From: Thermoleophilia bacterium
Lineage (GTDB): Bacteria > Actinomycetota > Thermoleophilia > Gaiellales > SKUG01
Direction: 5' to 3'
Length of the DNA: 30,431 bases
Assembly: GCA_025964405.1 (NCBI GenBank)
Contig: JAOPYW010000004.1
Span: 1-30,431 of the forward strand
In this document: positions 1 to 13,000 of the stretch, piece after piece
Layout: every line of letters starts with the position of its first letter
Numbering within the stretch: the first letter of the stretch is position 1
Notes under the pieces: model-generated
What the model was told of the DNA's origin: nothing
Database searches by the model: none
Seen by the model: the letters and a program-made list of their open reading frames with translations, nothing else
Translations under genes and position numbers: made by a program

Positions 1-1007
1 CGCACGAGCACGCGGTACTCGTAGCACATGCCGCTGTTGGCGTTGGGCACGGTCGCGGTCGGATCGACGTAGTGCGCCGCGGGGTTGGTAGCGATCGTGG
101 CCCAGGAGCTGAACGGCGTGGAGCAGACGCCGGTGCCTGCGGGGAGCGGCGCTTCACGACGCTGCAGCTCGGTCTGGGTCGGATCGATGCCGCTCTGGGT
201 GTCGAGGCTCGCCGCGATGTCGACGAACGCGGCGTTCGGGGCGACGTATCCGTTGAAGTAGGTCAGGCCTCCACCCGTGGGGGCGGTCGTATCCTCGAGC
301 ACGGTGAAGTTCGCGCTCGCCGAGTTGGCGACCGTGAGGGCGTAGTCGGACGCCGTGGCCGTCTGCAGGCCCGGCTCCGTCGCCCCGATGTTCCACGTGT
401 ACGGCTGCCCGTAGATGCGGTTGCCCGGCCCGGTGCCGACGGTCTGCGCGAAGCCCGCCGGGGTCCACAGGGTCGCCGCGCCGTCGAGGTCGGGGAAGGT
501 CACGTCGCGCACGCCCGAGGTCACGTCGGAGGCCTCGAAGTTCACGGTGAACGAGCCTGCCGTGACCGGGTTGAACCACATCGTCGCCGCGGCGTCGTCG
601 CCGTACATGAACTTCGCCTGGGCGGGGTTCTCGACGAAGTTCTTGAAGACGATCGACGGCGCGGTGTTGTCGACCACGATCGTGCGGCTGTAGACGGTGC
701 TCGCATTGCCCGCGTAGTCGATCGACGTCGCCGACAGCTTGTAGGTACCGTCCGGCAAGCCGCCGCCGAGCGTGACGGAGTCGAGCGCGCAGCTCCACGT
801 CGTGACCGGCACGGCCGGCGGTCCGGGTACGTCGACGAGGCTGCACAGCGTGCCGATCGGATTGCCCGACGTGAGGTTCTCGTATGCGACGCTGACCTTC
901 TGCACGCCGCTGCCTGCGTCGGAGCTCGTGCCCGTGATCGTCGTGGCGCCTGAGATCGGACCCGTCGGGTTGGCGTCGATGAAGACGTTCGGCGGCGTGC
1001 GATCGAC
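1..1007 (-). repeat. A-B-C unit 28, cut by the window edge
   Basis: Starts VDRTPPNVFIDA. A has TLCSLVDVPGPPAVPVTTWS before its second Cys. B has KFMYGDDAAATMWFNPVTAG and FPDLDGAATLWTPAGF. C has IDPTQTELQRREAPLPAGTG and GMCYEYRVLVR, where the window ends inside the last strands. The frame is still open here, so more protein follows. Confidence 0.85.
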
Positions 1008-4000
1008 CATGACGACCGGCGCCGAATCCTGGGTGGCGACGTCGGGCACGACCGCGACGTTGCCGACGTTGTCGGTCGTCTGGATGCGGTACTGGTAGCA
1101 CTTCATGTCGACGATGGCGTTGTCGAAGTACGGGGTCGGCTCGTTGATCGCACCCACGTTAGACCAGGAGGACCAGGTCGGGAACGCTCCACACGCGCCT
1201 GCCGCCAGCGAACCGACACGACGCTGGATGCGGTAGTTGCGGAGCCCACTCAGTGCGTCGGACCCGGCCGTCACGTCGACCTTCGTGGTGCTCGTGGTCG
1301 ACCAGCCACTGACGCCGCCGTTGTAGAACACGGTCGCGCCGGTCGGCGGATCGATGTCGGCCTTGATCGTGTAGGTGTCGGTGCTGGTGAGGCTGATGTT
1401 GTCGCGTGCGATGAAGGTCTGCGTCAGGGGCTCCACGGCACCTGCGGCCCAGGCGTAGTTCATCTTGAAGTCGACGTCGGTCGGGCCGGCGGGCGTGTCG
1501 ATGCCCGACGTCGGGGTGTTGATCCAGCCCGCGCCGTGCGCCGGGAAGGTCACGTCGGCGACGCCCGAACCGGGTGTGTCGGTCGCGGTGACCTCGACGT
1601 CGAACGATCCACCGAAGTTCGGGTTGAACCAGAGGTTGTGGAAGTTGCCCGGATCCACGAACTGGTAGTTCGGGTTGAGTCCGGCCGTGTACTTCACGAA
1701 CGCCGTGACCGGCGGCGTGTTGTCGACCAGCACCTGGCGCGTGACGATGAACGAGTTGCCGGCGACATCGAAGATCGACAGGTTGATGTCGTACAGGCCG
1801 TCGACCACGCCGCCCGCGGTGGTGTCCCAGTTGCAGATGTCAGGCGTTCCGAGGCCAAAGGTCATCGCCGACACGGTCGGTGCGATGACGGCCGAGACGC
1901 AGCCGTCGTAGGAGTTCGCACCGGTCGCGACGTCGACCGCGTGCACCTCGTAGCGCAGGATGCCGCTGCCGTTGTCGGCGAGCGAGCCGCTGAAGTGGTT
2001 CGTGGCGCCGGCGAGCGGGCTCACGGGAGCCGCATCGAGGATGCCGGTCGGCTTGGTCGTGTCGACCTTTACGAGGTTCGCGCTGGCGACCGTCGACACG
2101 TTGCCGACGTTGTCGGTCACCACGATCTCGTAGGTGTAGCACTTGCCGTCGGCGACGGTGGTGTCGACGAACGGCGACCCAATGTCGGTGGTACCGGCGA
2201 GGGGCGCGTACGGCGTGGCTCCGGCGGTGTCACAGACGCCCCCCGCGAGGATGCCCATGCTGCTGCGCTCGAGGTGCCACGTGCGCAGTCCCGAGCCCAC
2301 GGGGGCAGGGGAAACGCCGTCGTTGCCCTTGTTGAAGGCGATCGACGCCGACGTCACGTTGGTCCACGCGGTGGCGTAGGTGACCGAGGCGCCGGCCGGG
2401 GCCGTGCTGTCGGCCGTGATCTTGAACGGCACGACCGTCGAGGCACCGGCGTTGTCGAACGCACGTGCTTCGGTCGGCGTGGCGACGGTGGCGCCGCTCG
2501 CCCACGAGTAGTCGCCGTGGTAGCGCAGCGACGGCGCGACCGCGGTCGCGTTGCCGAGGGGCTGGTTGCGGATCGCGTCCGGGGTCCAGCCTCCCGTCAG
2601 CGCACCGTCGAGGTCGGGGAAGTCGACGCGGTTCATGCCGGTGCCCGTGTCGTAGGCATCGACCTGGACCTGGAACGAACCGCTCTGGCCCGGATTGTAG
2701 AAGAGCTCGGTCGCAGGACCCGTGCCCGACTTGAACTGGTACTGCGGGTTCGCCTGCGGAACGACGTCGAACAGCGTCGCCACCGGCGGGGTGTTGTCGA
2801 CGACGATCGTGCGTGTCGCGGCCGGGGCCAGCAGGTTGTCGGCGAAGTCGGTGACCGCCAGCGACAGCGTGTACGACCCGTCGGGCACGAGCAGGGTGTT
2901 GAAGGTGCAGCTCCAGACGTTGGGCTGCGGCGGAGCGACGATCGCCGCGCACACGTTACCGGTGGCGCCGGCGCCATTGTCGTAGGTCAGCTCGACCCGC
3001 TTGACGCCCGTGGTGACGTCGTTGGCCGTACCGGTGATGTTGACGCTCGCGCCGTTCACGGGGCCTGCGGGGGAAGGATCGATCGTGCCGGTCGGCATGA
3101 CGGTGTCGACCTTGACGACGGTCGAGCCGGCCGCGCCACCCGCGAACGCCTGTGTGACGTTGTCGACGTGGTCGTACACGTTGATGCTGTACTCGTAGCA
3201 CCGATCGCTCACGACGGTCGTGTCGGTGTACGACGGCGTCGGGTTGGCCGGGCCGATGAGGCCCCAGGTGCCCCACGCGCCGCAGACGTCACCGACGAGC
3301 GGCGCCTGGCGACGTGAAATCTGTGCACGGTCGACGCCCGATTCGGAGTCGGCGCCCGCGGTCCATCCCATCGTGATCGCGAGGGTCTTGTAGTAGCCGG
3401 GCGAGTAGGAGATGAACGTGCCCGCGAGCGCCGGTGCGGTCGCGTCGGGACGGATCCGGAACGGCACGGTCGTCGTGTTGCCCGCGAAGTCCATCGCCAC
3501 GGCGTTGAGCGCGGATCCGCTCGGATCGTTCGGGCTCGCGGTCCAGGCGTACTGCCCATCCCACGTGGTCGCCGGAGCGACGGGTGCCGACGTGTCGATC
3601 GGGGTCGGGGTGGTCCACCCGAGGCCCGCGAGCGGGAACGCGACCTGCTTCGGACCACTGCCCGTGTCGGTCATGTTGACCTGCACGTTGAAGTCGCCGG
3701 TGAAGCCCGGGTTGTACCACATGGTGTCGGCCACGGCGTACTGGTAGTTCGGGTTCGTGCCCTCGGCGAATCCGGCGAGAGTCGCATTCGGCGGCGTGTT
3801 GTCGACGATGATCGTCGTCGTCAGCGTGCCGATGTTGCCGGCGTTATCGGAGACGAGCGCGCGCAGCGTGTACGAACCATCGCTCACGGACGTCGTATCC
3901 CACGTGCAGCTCCACGGATCGGGATCCGGGTTGAGCGGGTTCGGGCCGACGGTCGTCGGCGTGCAGGTCGGGATCGGCACCGCTCCCAGGCCGTTGTCAG

Positions 4001-7000
4001 CCGTGACGTTGACGATCTTGAGGCCGCTCGACGCGTCGCTCGCGGTACCCGAGAGCGTGGTCGAGCCTCCGATGTAGAGGCCCGCGAACGGATCCCACGC
4101 GCCGGTCGGGGCCGTGCGGTCGACGCGGATCTGCTTGGCCACGGTGAACGTGCTCTGGTTGCCGACGTTGTCGGTGCCGACCAGCTGGTACTCGTAGCAG
4201 GTGCCGTCGAGCGTGCCCGCGTCGGTCCAGGGCGACGTCGGGTTGAGCGGGCCGACGTTCGCGAAGGGCGAGAACGCACCACAGGCACCGCCCGTGTAGG
4301 GAGCCTCGCGGCGCTGCAGCTGCAGGTCCTGCATGCCGGAGAGCGGGTCGGTCGGCGCGGTGAAGCTGATGTCGAAGGTCGGTGCGCTCGAGCCCGTCGT
4401 CGTGTTGAGGTAGTCGATGGCGCCACCGATCGGCCCCGTCGGGTCGGCCACGACGTGGAAGGGTGCGGTCGCCGTCAGGCCGACGTTGTCGGTGGTGAGT
4501 GCCGTGAGCGGGTCGGCAGGCGTGGCAGACGTCGGATCCCATGCGTAGCTGGTGTCGTAGAGGCCCACCGGAGCCGCCGTGGTGTCGCTCGACACGCCGG
4601 CCGGGGTCCATGCTGCACCCGGGGTCGGGAAGTCGACCTGCTTGACGCCGCTTCCCGCGTCGAGCGACTTCATCGTCAGGCCGAACGAACCGAGCTGGAG
4701 CGGGTTGTAGAACATCGTGTTCGCGACCGCGAACTGGTACTGCGGGTTGATGCTCTCGGTGAAGTGGTCGAACACGATCGACGGCGGCGTGTTGTCGACG
4801 ACCACGTTGCGCGTGATCGGCGCGCTGACGTTGTCGGCCACGTCGGTGACGACGAGCGAGAGCACGTAGGGGCCATCGGCCACGATGCCCGCGGTCGCCC
4901 AGGTGCAGGTGAACGGCGACGGCTGCAGGCCGTTGCAGGTGATGGTGCCACTCGCGGTGCCCGAGAAGGTGATGTCGAAGCGCTTCACGGCGCTCTGCGC
5001 ATCAGCATGCGTACCGGTGATCGACACGACGCCGCTCACGTAGGGGCCGACCGGATCGATGATCGTGCCCGACGGAGGCGTGCGGTCGATCTTGGCCTGG
5101 CCGACGGCGGCGTGCGTCTCGAGGTTCTCGACGTTGTCCCACACCTCGAGCTGGTACTCGTAGCAGGTCGCGTCGGCGGTCGTGCCGTCGGCGTAGGGGC
5201 TGGTGGGGTTGAGCGGTCCGAGGTCGCCCCAGGGTCCGAATGCGCCGCACGTGCCACCTGCGAGCGGTGCAGCGCGGCGCTGCAGCTGCGAGCGACCGAT
5301 GCCCGACTGCCCGTCGGTGCCGACCGCGAACGTCACGTCGATGCTCGTCGCCTTGGTGAACTGGTCGACCACGCTGATCGTCGATCCGGCCGGAATGGTC
5401 GAGTCGAGCTCCACGTCGAAGTTGGCGGTGTCGAAGTTGCCCACGTTGTCGACGGCGCGCACCTGCTGCGGCGAGGTGGGGGCGGTCATGCCCGGGGTCC
5501 AGCCGTACAGCATGTCGTAGGTCGGCGTGCCGGTCGTGTCGGACGACAGCGCGGCGGGCGTGAAGCCCGTTGCGAGTGCGGGGAACTCGACGCGGTTGAT
5601 GCCACTGCCCAGGTCGGTGGCGTTGACCTTCAGCGTCGCCGTGCCCGTGCTGGCCGGGTTGACGAAGAGCTTCGTGCCGACCGCGAACTGGTACTCGGGG
5701 CCTGCACCCTCGAGCCACGAATCGATCGCGACCGACGGCTTCGAGTTGTCGACGATCGTCGTGATCGTGACCGGCGTGCTCGTGTTCGTCGCGTTGTCGG
5801 TGACGACGAGGGTCAGCGTGTACGGGCCGTCAGGCACGAGGGTGGTATCCCACGAGCAGGTGAACGGCGAGGCCTGGGTCTGGTTGATGCAGATCGTGCC
5901 CGGCGCGCCACCGGTGCGCGTGACGTCGAACTTGGCCACGCCGCTTCCACCGTCGGTCGCGGTGCCGGTGACGAACACCGCGTTGCCCGAGACGTAGGCC
6001 GGGAGGGCATTGAGCACACCGACCGGCGGCGTCGTGTCGACCTTGACCTCGGCCGGGTCGGTGACGACCTGCACGTTGTCGACGTTGTCGAACACCCGCA
6101 GGCGGTACTGGTAGCAGGTCGCGTCGGCGAGCGTCGTGTCGGAGTAGGTCGGCGGCGTGTTGATCGCGCCGATGTCGCTCCAACCGCCGTACGCGTTGCA
6201 GGTGCCGGTCGTCAGCGTGGCCGAGCGGCGCTGCAGCTGGTGGTCGCGCAGGCCTGAGAGCGGATCGGTGCCGAGCACGGTCGCCACGTCGATCGACGTC
6301 GTGTTGTGGTACCCGTTCGCGTAGGCGATCGTGCTGCCGACGGGCGCGTCGGGGTCGGCCTGCGTCGAGAACGCGGTGGTCGACGAGTTGCCGACGCCGT
6401 CGAACACGATGGCGCTCTGGCCGGGCGCGCTGCCTGCCGTGGGCGCGAAGGAGTAGTCCATCGTGAACGGCGAGGGCGGCGTGGAATCGGTCGTCGGCGC
6501 ACCCGGCGTCCAGTTGGCGCCGAGGGCGGGGAAGTCGGCGTGGTTCACGCCGGATCCGCCGTCGGTCGCGTCGATGCTGAGGCGTGCGGTGCCCGACTGC
6601 GCCGGGTTGAACCAGAGCTTCGTGCCGACCGGGAACATGGCCTGCGGCGCGGCGATCTCGCTCCACGTCGTGGAGACGATCGTCGGCGGGAGGTTGTCGA
6701 CGATCACGGTGGCGGTGATCGGGTCGCTGACGTTGCCGGCGTTGTCGCGCACCGTGAGTGTCACGGTGTAGGGACCGTCACCGTACGAGGCGGTCGGCCA
6801 GTTGCAGCTGAACGGTGTCGGCTGGGTCGAGAGCACGCAGACGTTGCCGGTCGCCGTACCCGAGAACGAGACGTCGAAGTTCTTCACGCCGCTCGCGTTG
6901 TCGGCGTGCGTGCCCGTCACTGCGTAGGTGCCGTTGATGTAGGCCGGGAAGGCGTCGAGCGCACCGGTCGGCTTGGTCTGGTCGACCTTGACCTGCTCGG

Positions 7001-10000
7001 GCGGCGTCACGTACTCGTGGTTCGACACGTTGTCGGTCACGTCGAGGCGGTACTCGTAGCACTGGCCGTCGACGAGCGTCGAATCGACGAACGGGCTCAA
7101 CACGTCCTGCGCGCCGACGTTGGCCCAGGCACCGAAGGCACCACAGCCCGAGGTCGTGTACGGGGCATTGCGACGCTGCACCTGGTGGTGCGCGATGCCC
7201 GAGAGCGCATCGGTGCCGCGCGTGAACGTCACGCTCGTCGACGTGAGGTTCGTGATCACGTTCGGCACGGTCAGGGTGGAGCCCGACGACGGCAGCAGGT
7301 CGGGCACGACGCTGAAGGGCGCCGTCGCCGTGTTGCCGATGTTGTCGACTGCCTGGGCCGTCTGCGGCGCCGTCGGCGCGGTCGGACCGGCTCCCCACGT
7401 GTAGTTGACGTCGTAGATCGGACCGCTCAGGTCGGCGAGCGTGGCCAGCGGCGTCCATCCCGCGCCCAGTGCCGGGAAGTTGACCTGCTTCACGCCGCTG
7501 CCCGCGTCGGTCGCGTTCATGCGCAGCTGGAAGCCGCCGGGCGCTGTCGGGTTGTAGTACATGGTCGAGCCGATCGCGAACTGGAAGTTCGGCGAAGCCC
7601 CCTCGACGTACGAGTCGAAGGTGATGGTCGGCACGCTGTTGTCGACGATCGTCGTCTGCGTGATCGGGTTGCTGACGTTGCCCGCGGCGTCGCGCACGAG
7701 CAGGGTCACGGTGTAGGTGCCGTCGGGCAGCGAGGTGGTGTTCCACTGACACGGCACGCCGCCCCACGGCGAGAGCTGCGTCTGCGCCACGCAGATCGGT
7801 CCGCTCGCCGGTCCGGAGTAGGTCACGTCGAAGGTGTCGACGCCGCTGCCCGCGTCGGCGTGCGAGCCGGTCACCGGCACCGCGGCGCCACCGACGTAGA
7901 GCGGCAGCGGATCGATCGTGCCGGTCGGCTTGGTCGTGTCGACCTTGACCTCGGTCACGTCGGCCGTCGTCGCGAGGTTGCTGACGTTGTCCCAGACCTG
8001 GAGCGTGTAGCGGTAGCAGGTGCCGTCGACGAGGGCCGCATCCGAGTACGGGCTCGGTGCATTGGCTGCGCCGATGTTGATGGGGGCGGTCCACGCGACA
8101 CACGACCCCGAAACGAGGGGAGCCGACTCGCGCACGAGCTGGTGACGGCTCAGGCCCGACTGCACGTCGGTGCCGCGGCTGAACGTCACGTCGACCGACG
8201 TCGTGTTCCGGAAGCCGCCCGGGTAGCTGATCGTGCCGCCGGTCGGCGCGTTCGCATCCTGCTCGACCTGGAAGGCCGCGGTCGCACTGTTGCCGACGTA
8301 GTCGGACCCGGTGGCGACGGTCGTGAGGTTCGTGACGGCACCCGCCGACCACTGGTAGTCGACCGCGTAGGGCGACGGTCCGACCGTGTTCGATGCGCCG
8401 GCCGGGGTCCAGCCGGTGCCGATCGCCGGGAAGTCGACCTGCTTCACGCCGCTTCCGATGTCGGTCGCGTTGATGAGCAGGCGCGCCGTGCCGGGCACCG
8501 CCGGGTTGAACCAGAGCTTGGAGCCGGCCTTGAACTGGAAGTTCGGGCCCACGACCGGCACCCAGTCGTTGAACGTCACGACGGGCGGGTTGTTGTCGAC
8601 TGTCGTGGTCGCCGTGATCGGGTCGCTCACGTTGCCCGCGAGGTCGCGGATGACGAGCGTCACCGTGTACGGGCCATCGCCCTTGAGCGTGGTCGGCCAC
8701 GTGCAGGTCCACGGCGACGACTGCGCCGACGCGAGGCAGATGTCGCCGTTCGTCGTTCCGGAGAACGTGAGGTCGAAGTTGTTGACGCCCGCGCCCGTGT
8801 CGGCCGTGGTGCCGCCGACCACGTAGGCGCCGCCGATGAACGGCGGGAGTGCGTTGATCGTGCCGGTCGGCTTCGTGCGGTCGATGCGCACGTCGGCGAG
8901 CGGCGTGACCGTCTCGACGTTCTCCACGTTGTCGTAGACCTTGAGGCGGTACTGGTAGCACTTGCCGTCGAGGGTCGTCGCGTCGGAGTAGGGGCTGGTC
9001 GGGTTGAGCGGTCCGATGTTCGTCCATGCTCCTGAGAACGCGGTGCAGGCGCCCGACACGAAGTTGGATTCCTGGCGCTCGAGCTGCGTGCGGCCCACGC
9101 CGGAACCGGCGTCGGTGCCGATCGTGAACGTCAGTGCCGTGCTCGGTGCGTTCGTCACGCCGCCCGGGAAGCTCAGGGTGGAGCCCGTCGAGGCAGCGAC
9201 GTCGTCGACGACCTGGAACGCGGCCGTCGAGGAGTTGCCCGCGACGTCGGTCGCGGTCGAGCTCTGGTTGCCGGGGTTCACGGCACCCGGCAGGAAGGAG
9301 TAGGCGACCGAGTACGGTGCGGAGGAGTCGGTCGTCGGGGTACCCGGTGACCACGCGCCGCCCAACGTCGGGAAGGTCACGCCGGCCACGCCGCTGCCCG
9401 GGTCGGTGGCGGTGACGAACAGCTCGAACGAGGCGTCCTTCGCGGAGTTGAAGTACATGCGGTTGGCGACCGGATGGATGTACTGCGGGTTGAGGCCCTC
9501 GACCCAGTGGTCGAACGCGGTCACCGGCGGGTTGTTGTCGACGACGACGGTGCGGGTCACGGGGCTGCTCGAGTTGCCCGCGGCGTCGGTGACGACGAGC
9601 GTGAGCGTGTAGAGGCCGTCGGCCATCGTCGTCGTGTTGATCGAGCAGCTGAAGGTCGGCGTGAAGGTCGGCGTCGGGTTCACGCACGAGGGCACGGTGC
9701 CCGGACCGGTGTAACCGAGGGTCACGTTCGTGACGCCACTGGCTGCATCGCTCGAGGTGCCGGTGAAGCTCACCGTTCCATTGACCGGACCGACGGGATT
9801 GGGATCGATGGTGCCGGTCGGCACGGTGCGGTCGACCTTGACGACCTTCGGGCTGCTCCACGTCGCCTCGTTACCGACGTTGTCGACGGTGATCAGCGTG
9901 TACTGGTAGCAGTTGCCGTCGGCGATCGTGGTGTCGAGGTACGGCGCGGCCGGGGATGCGGGTCCGACCTGTGCGGCGACACCGAATGCACCGCAGACGC

Positions 10001-13000
10001 CACTGGCGAGTGCTGCGCTCGCGCGCATCAGGCGGTGGCTGGCGAGGCCGGAGTCGGCGTCGGAACCGAGCGTGAAGGTGATCGAGCGATCGGGCGAGTT
10101 CGTGAACCCGTCGGTGTAGTCGACGATACCGCCGACGGGCGCGACCGAATCGGCGACGGCTTCGAAGGTCTTCGTGGTGGAGTTGCCCGCCAGGTCGAAG
10201 GCGACCACGTTCTTCGTACCCGGTGAGACCGCGCCCGTCGTGAAGTTGTAGGTGAGCGGATACGGCGACGGCGGCGTGTTCACCGAACCACCCGCGAGCG
10301 GGTTCCATCCGGCACCGAGCGGCGGGAAGTCGACACGATCCATGCCGCTGCCCGTGTCAGCCGCGTTGACGTCGAGCCGCGCAGACCCGTTCTGTGCGGG
10401 GTTGAACCACAGCTTCGACGGCGTGGCGACGGGCACGTACATGTACTGGCCGTTCGTCACCTCGACCCAACCGGCGATCGACGTGGTCGGTCCGCCGTTG
10501 TCGATGAGCACGTCGCGCGTGATCGGCACCGTGTTGACGTTGCCCGCGGCGTCGGTCACCGTCAGCGCGAAGGTGTAGGTGCCGTCGGGCAGCGTCGCCG
10601 TGTTGAACACGCACGACCAGGTCGGTCCGACGGGCATGTTGAGGCACACGTTGCCCGAGCCGGGAGCGATGTACTTCAGGTCGATCTTCACGACGCCCGA
10701 GCCCGTGTCGGCCGCGGTGCCGGTGATGGTCTTGGTGCCACTCCACGGACCGGCCGGCAGTGCGTCGATCGTGCCGGTCGGTGCCTGCGCGTCGACACGC
10801 ACGACGTCGGCGTCGGAGAAGGTCGCCATGTTCTCGACGTTGTCGAATGCGAGCAGCTGGTACTGGTAGCACTTGCCGTCGACGATCGTCGAATCGGCGT
10901 ACGGGCTCGTCGGGCTGGCCGGCGCGAGCGGACCGATGTTGGTCCAACCACCGAAGGCGGCGCACGTGTTGCCGGAGTAGGTCGCCTCGCGACGCTGCAG
11001 CTGGTGCCGGCTGATGCCGGTCACGGTATCGGTGGCCGTGGTGAAGGCGATGGTCGCGCTCAGGCTGCTCGTGAGGATGTTCGGGGTGTCGATGGTGCCA
11101 CCGAGCGGGGCGCCCGTGTCGGTGCGCACCTCGAACGGCGCCGAGCTCGTGTTGCCGGCCAGGTCGAAGCCGGTGACGGTCTGCATGCCAGGAGAGACCG
11201 CGCCCGGGCTCCACTGGTAGTCGAACTTCCAATTCGGCGCAGGTCCGACGAGGTCGCTGCCGCCACCGGTCGGTGCCCAGTTGGTGCCCACGTCGGGGAA
11301 GTCGAGTCGCGACATGCCCGAACCCGTGTCGGTGGCGGTGTACTTCACGCTGAAGCCGCCACTCGCACCAACGCCCGGGTTGACGTACATGATCGGACCG
11401 ACCACGTGCTGGAACTGCGGATTGGCACCCTCGACGAACGACGCGAACGCCATCGTGGGGCCGTTGTTGTCGACGAGCACCGTCCGCTGGATGGCGGGGG
11501 AGTTCGTGTTGCCCGCACGATCGGTGACGAGGAGCGTGAGCACGTACGTGCCGTCGGGCACCAGCGCGGTGTTCCAGGCACAACCGAAGCTGCCGGGAGC
11601 CGTGACCTCGGTACAGATCGAGCCGGTCGCCGGACCCGTGTAGGAGATCGCGGCGCTCGCCACGCCGCTGCCCGTGTCGCTGCTCGTGGCAGAGACCGTC
11701 TGCGAGCCCTTCCACGGGTCGGCCGGGGCGGGCAGGATCGCACCGCTCGGCTTCGTCAGGTCGACGCGGGCCGAGGAGCCCGGGGCGTTGAAGGTCGCGA
11801 CGTTGCCGACGTTGTCGGTCACCAGCACCTGGTACTGGTAGCAGGTGCCGTCGACGAGGGAGCTGTCGAGGAAGGGCGACGTCTGGCTCGCGGTACCGAT
11901 GTTGGCCCAGCCGACGTAGGTTCCACAGACACCCGAGGTCAGGGGCGCGCTGCGGCGCTGGAGCTGCCACGACCCGATACCCGAGAGCCCGTCGGTTCCG
12001 GTCGTGAACGCAACCGAGGTCGACGTCGTGGCCAGCCAGGCGTTCGCGTAGGTGACCGTGCCGCCACTGGGCGCGACGCCGTCGGCCGTGACCTGCACGC
12101 TGATGCTCGCGGAGTTGCCGGCGTTGTCGGTCGCGACGACGGGCTGGAGGCCGCTCGACGGTGCGCCCGCGATCCATGCGTAGTCGACGTCGTACGGCGT
12201 GCCCGTCGGGTCGACCGACCCGGCCGGTGTCCAGAACGAACCGGCCCCGTCGAGGTCGGGGAAGCTGACGTTCGCCACGCCGGTACCGCCGTCGGCCGCC
12301 TGCACGCTCGTCTTGAAGGTGCCGGTGTAGAGCGGGTTGAAGAACATGTTCGTGCCCGACGCGAACATGTACTGCCCGTTCGTGAGCTCGGTGAAGGTGT
12401 CGAAGGCGATCGACGGCGGCTGGTTGTCGACCACGATGGTGCGCGATGCCGTGCCGATGTTGCCGGCGATGTCGTGGATCGTCAGCACGATCGTGTACAC
12501 GCCATCGGAGAGTGCACTGGTGTTCCAGGTGCAGCTCCACGCTGCCGTCGGCACCGGGTTCGCGCAGGCATTCGTCGGGCCGCCCGACGGGCCGCTCCAC
12601 TTGACCTCGATGAAGTCGATGCCGGTGTGGTCGTCGGCGCTCGTGCCGGTCAGGGTGACGGCCGCGCCGCTCACGGGTCCGACCGGTGCCGCGTTGATGG
12701 TGCCGTACGGCGCCGTGCGGTCGACCTTGATCTCGTCGTTGGTGGCATCGGCGAAGGTCGCCACGTTTCCGACGTTGTCGGTCGTCACCATGCGGTACTG
12801 GTAGCAGGTGATGTCGGCTGCGGCGGCGTCCTGGAAGGGCGGCGACGGGTTGGCCACGCCCACGGTCGCCCAGAGGCCGTAGGTGCCACACGCGTTGGCG
12901 AGCAGCGGGGCGCCGCGACGCTCGAGGTGGTACTGACGCACGCCTGATCCGGCGCCGTCGTTGGCCACAGAGAAGGAGACGTTCGGCAGCGTCGTCTGCA

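Noticed and set aside
72..6257. Plus-strand open frames 72-953, 1536-3317 and 4455-6257
   Set aside because: Low-complexity Arg/Val/Gly/Asp translations antisense to units 23-28, rejected for the same reasons.
6306..9861. Overlapping open frames 6306-9035 (plus) and 6778-9861 (minus)
   Set aside because: Both are Arg-rich shadows over units 19-22. Neither has a plausible ribosome binding site or recognisable motif.
10357..12947. Overlapping open frames 10357-12891 (minus) and 11004-12947 (plus)
   Set aside because: Same situation over units 15-18: biased composition, no conserved motif, fully covered by the real frame.
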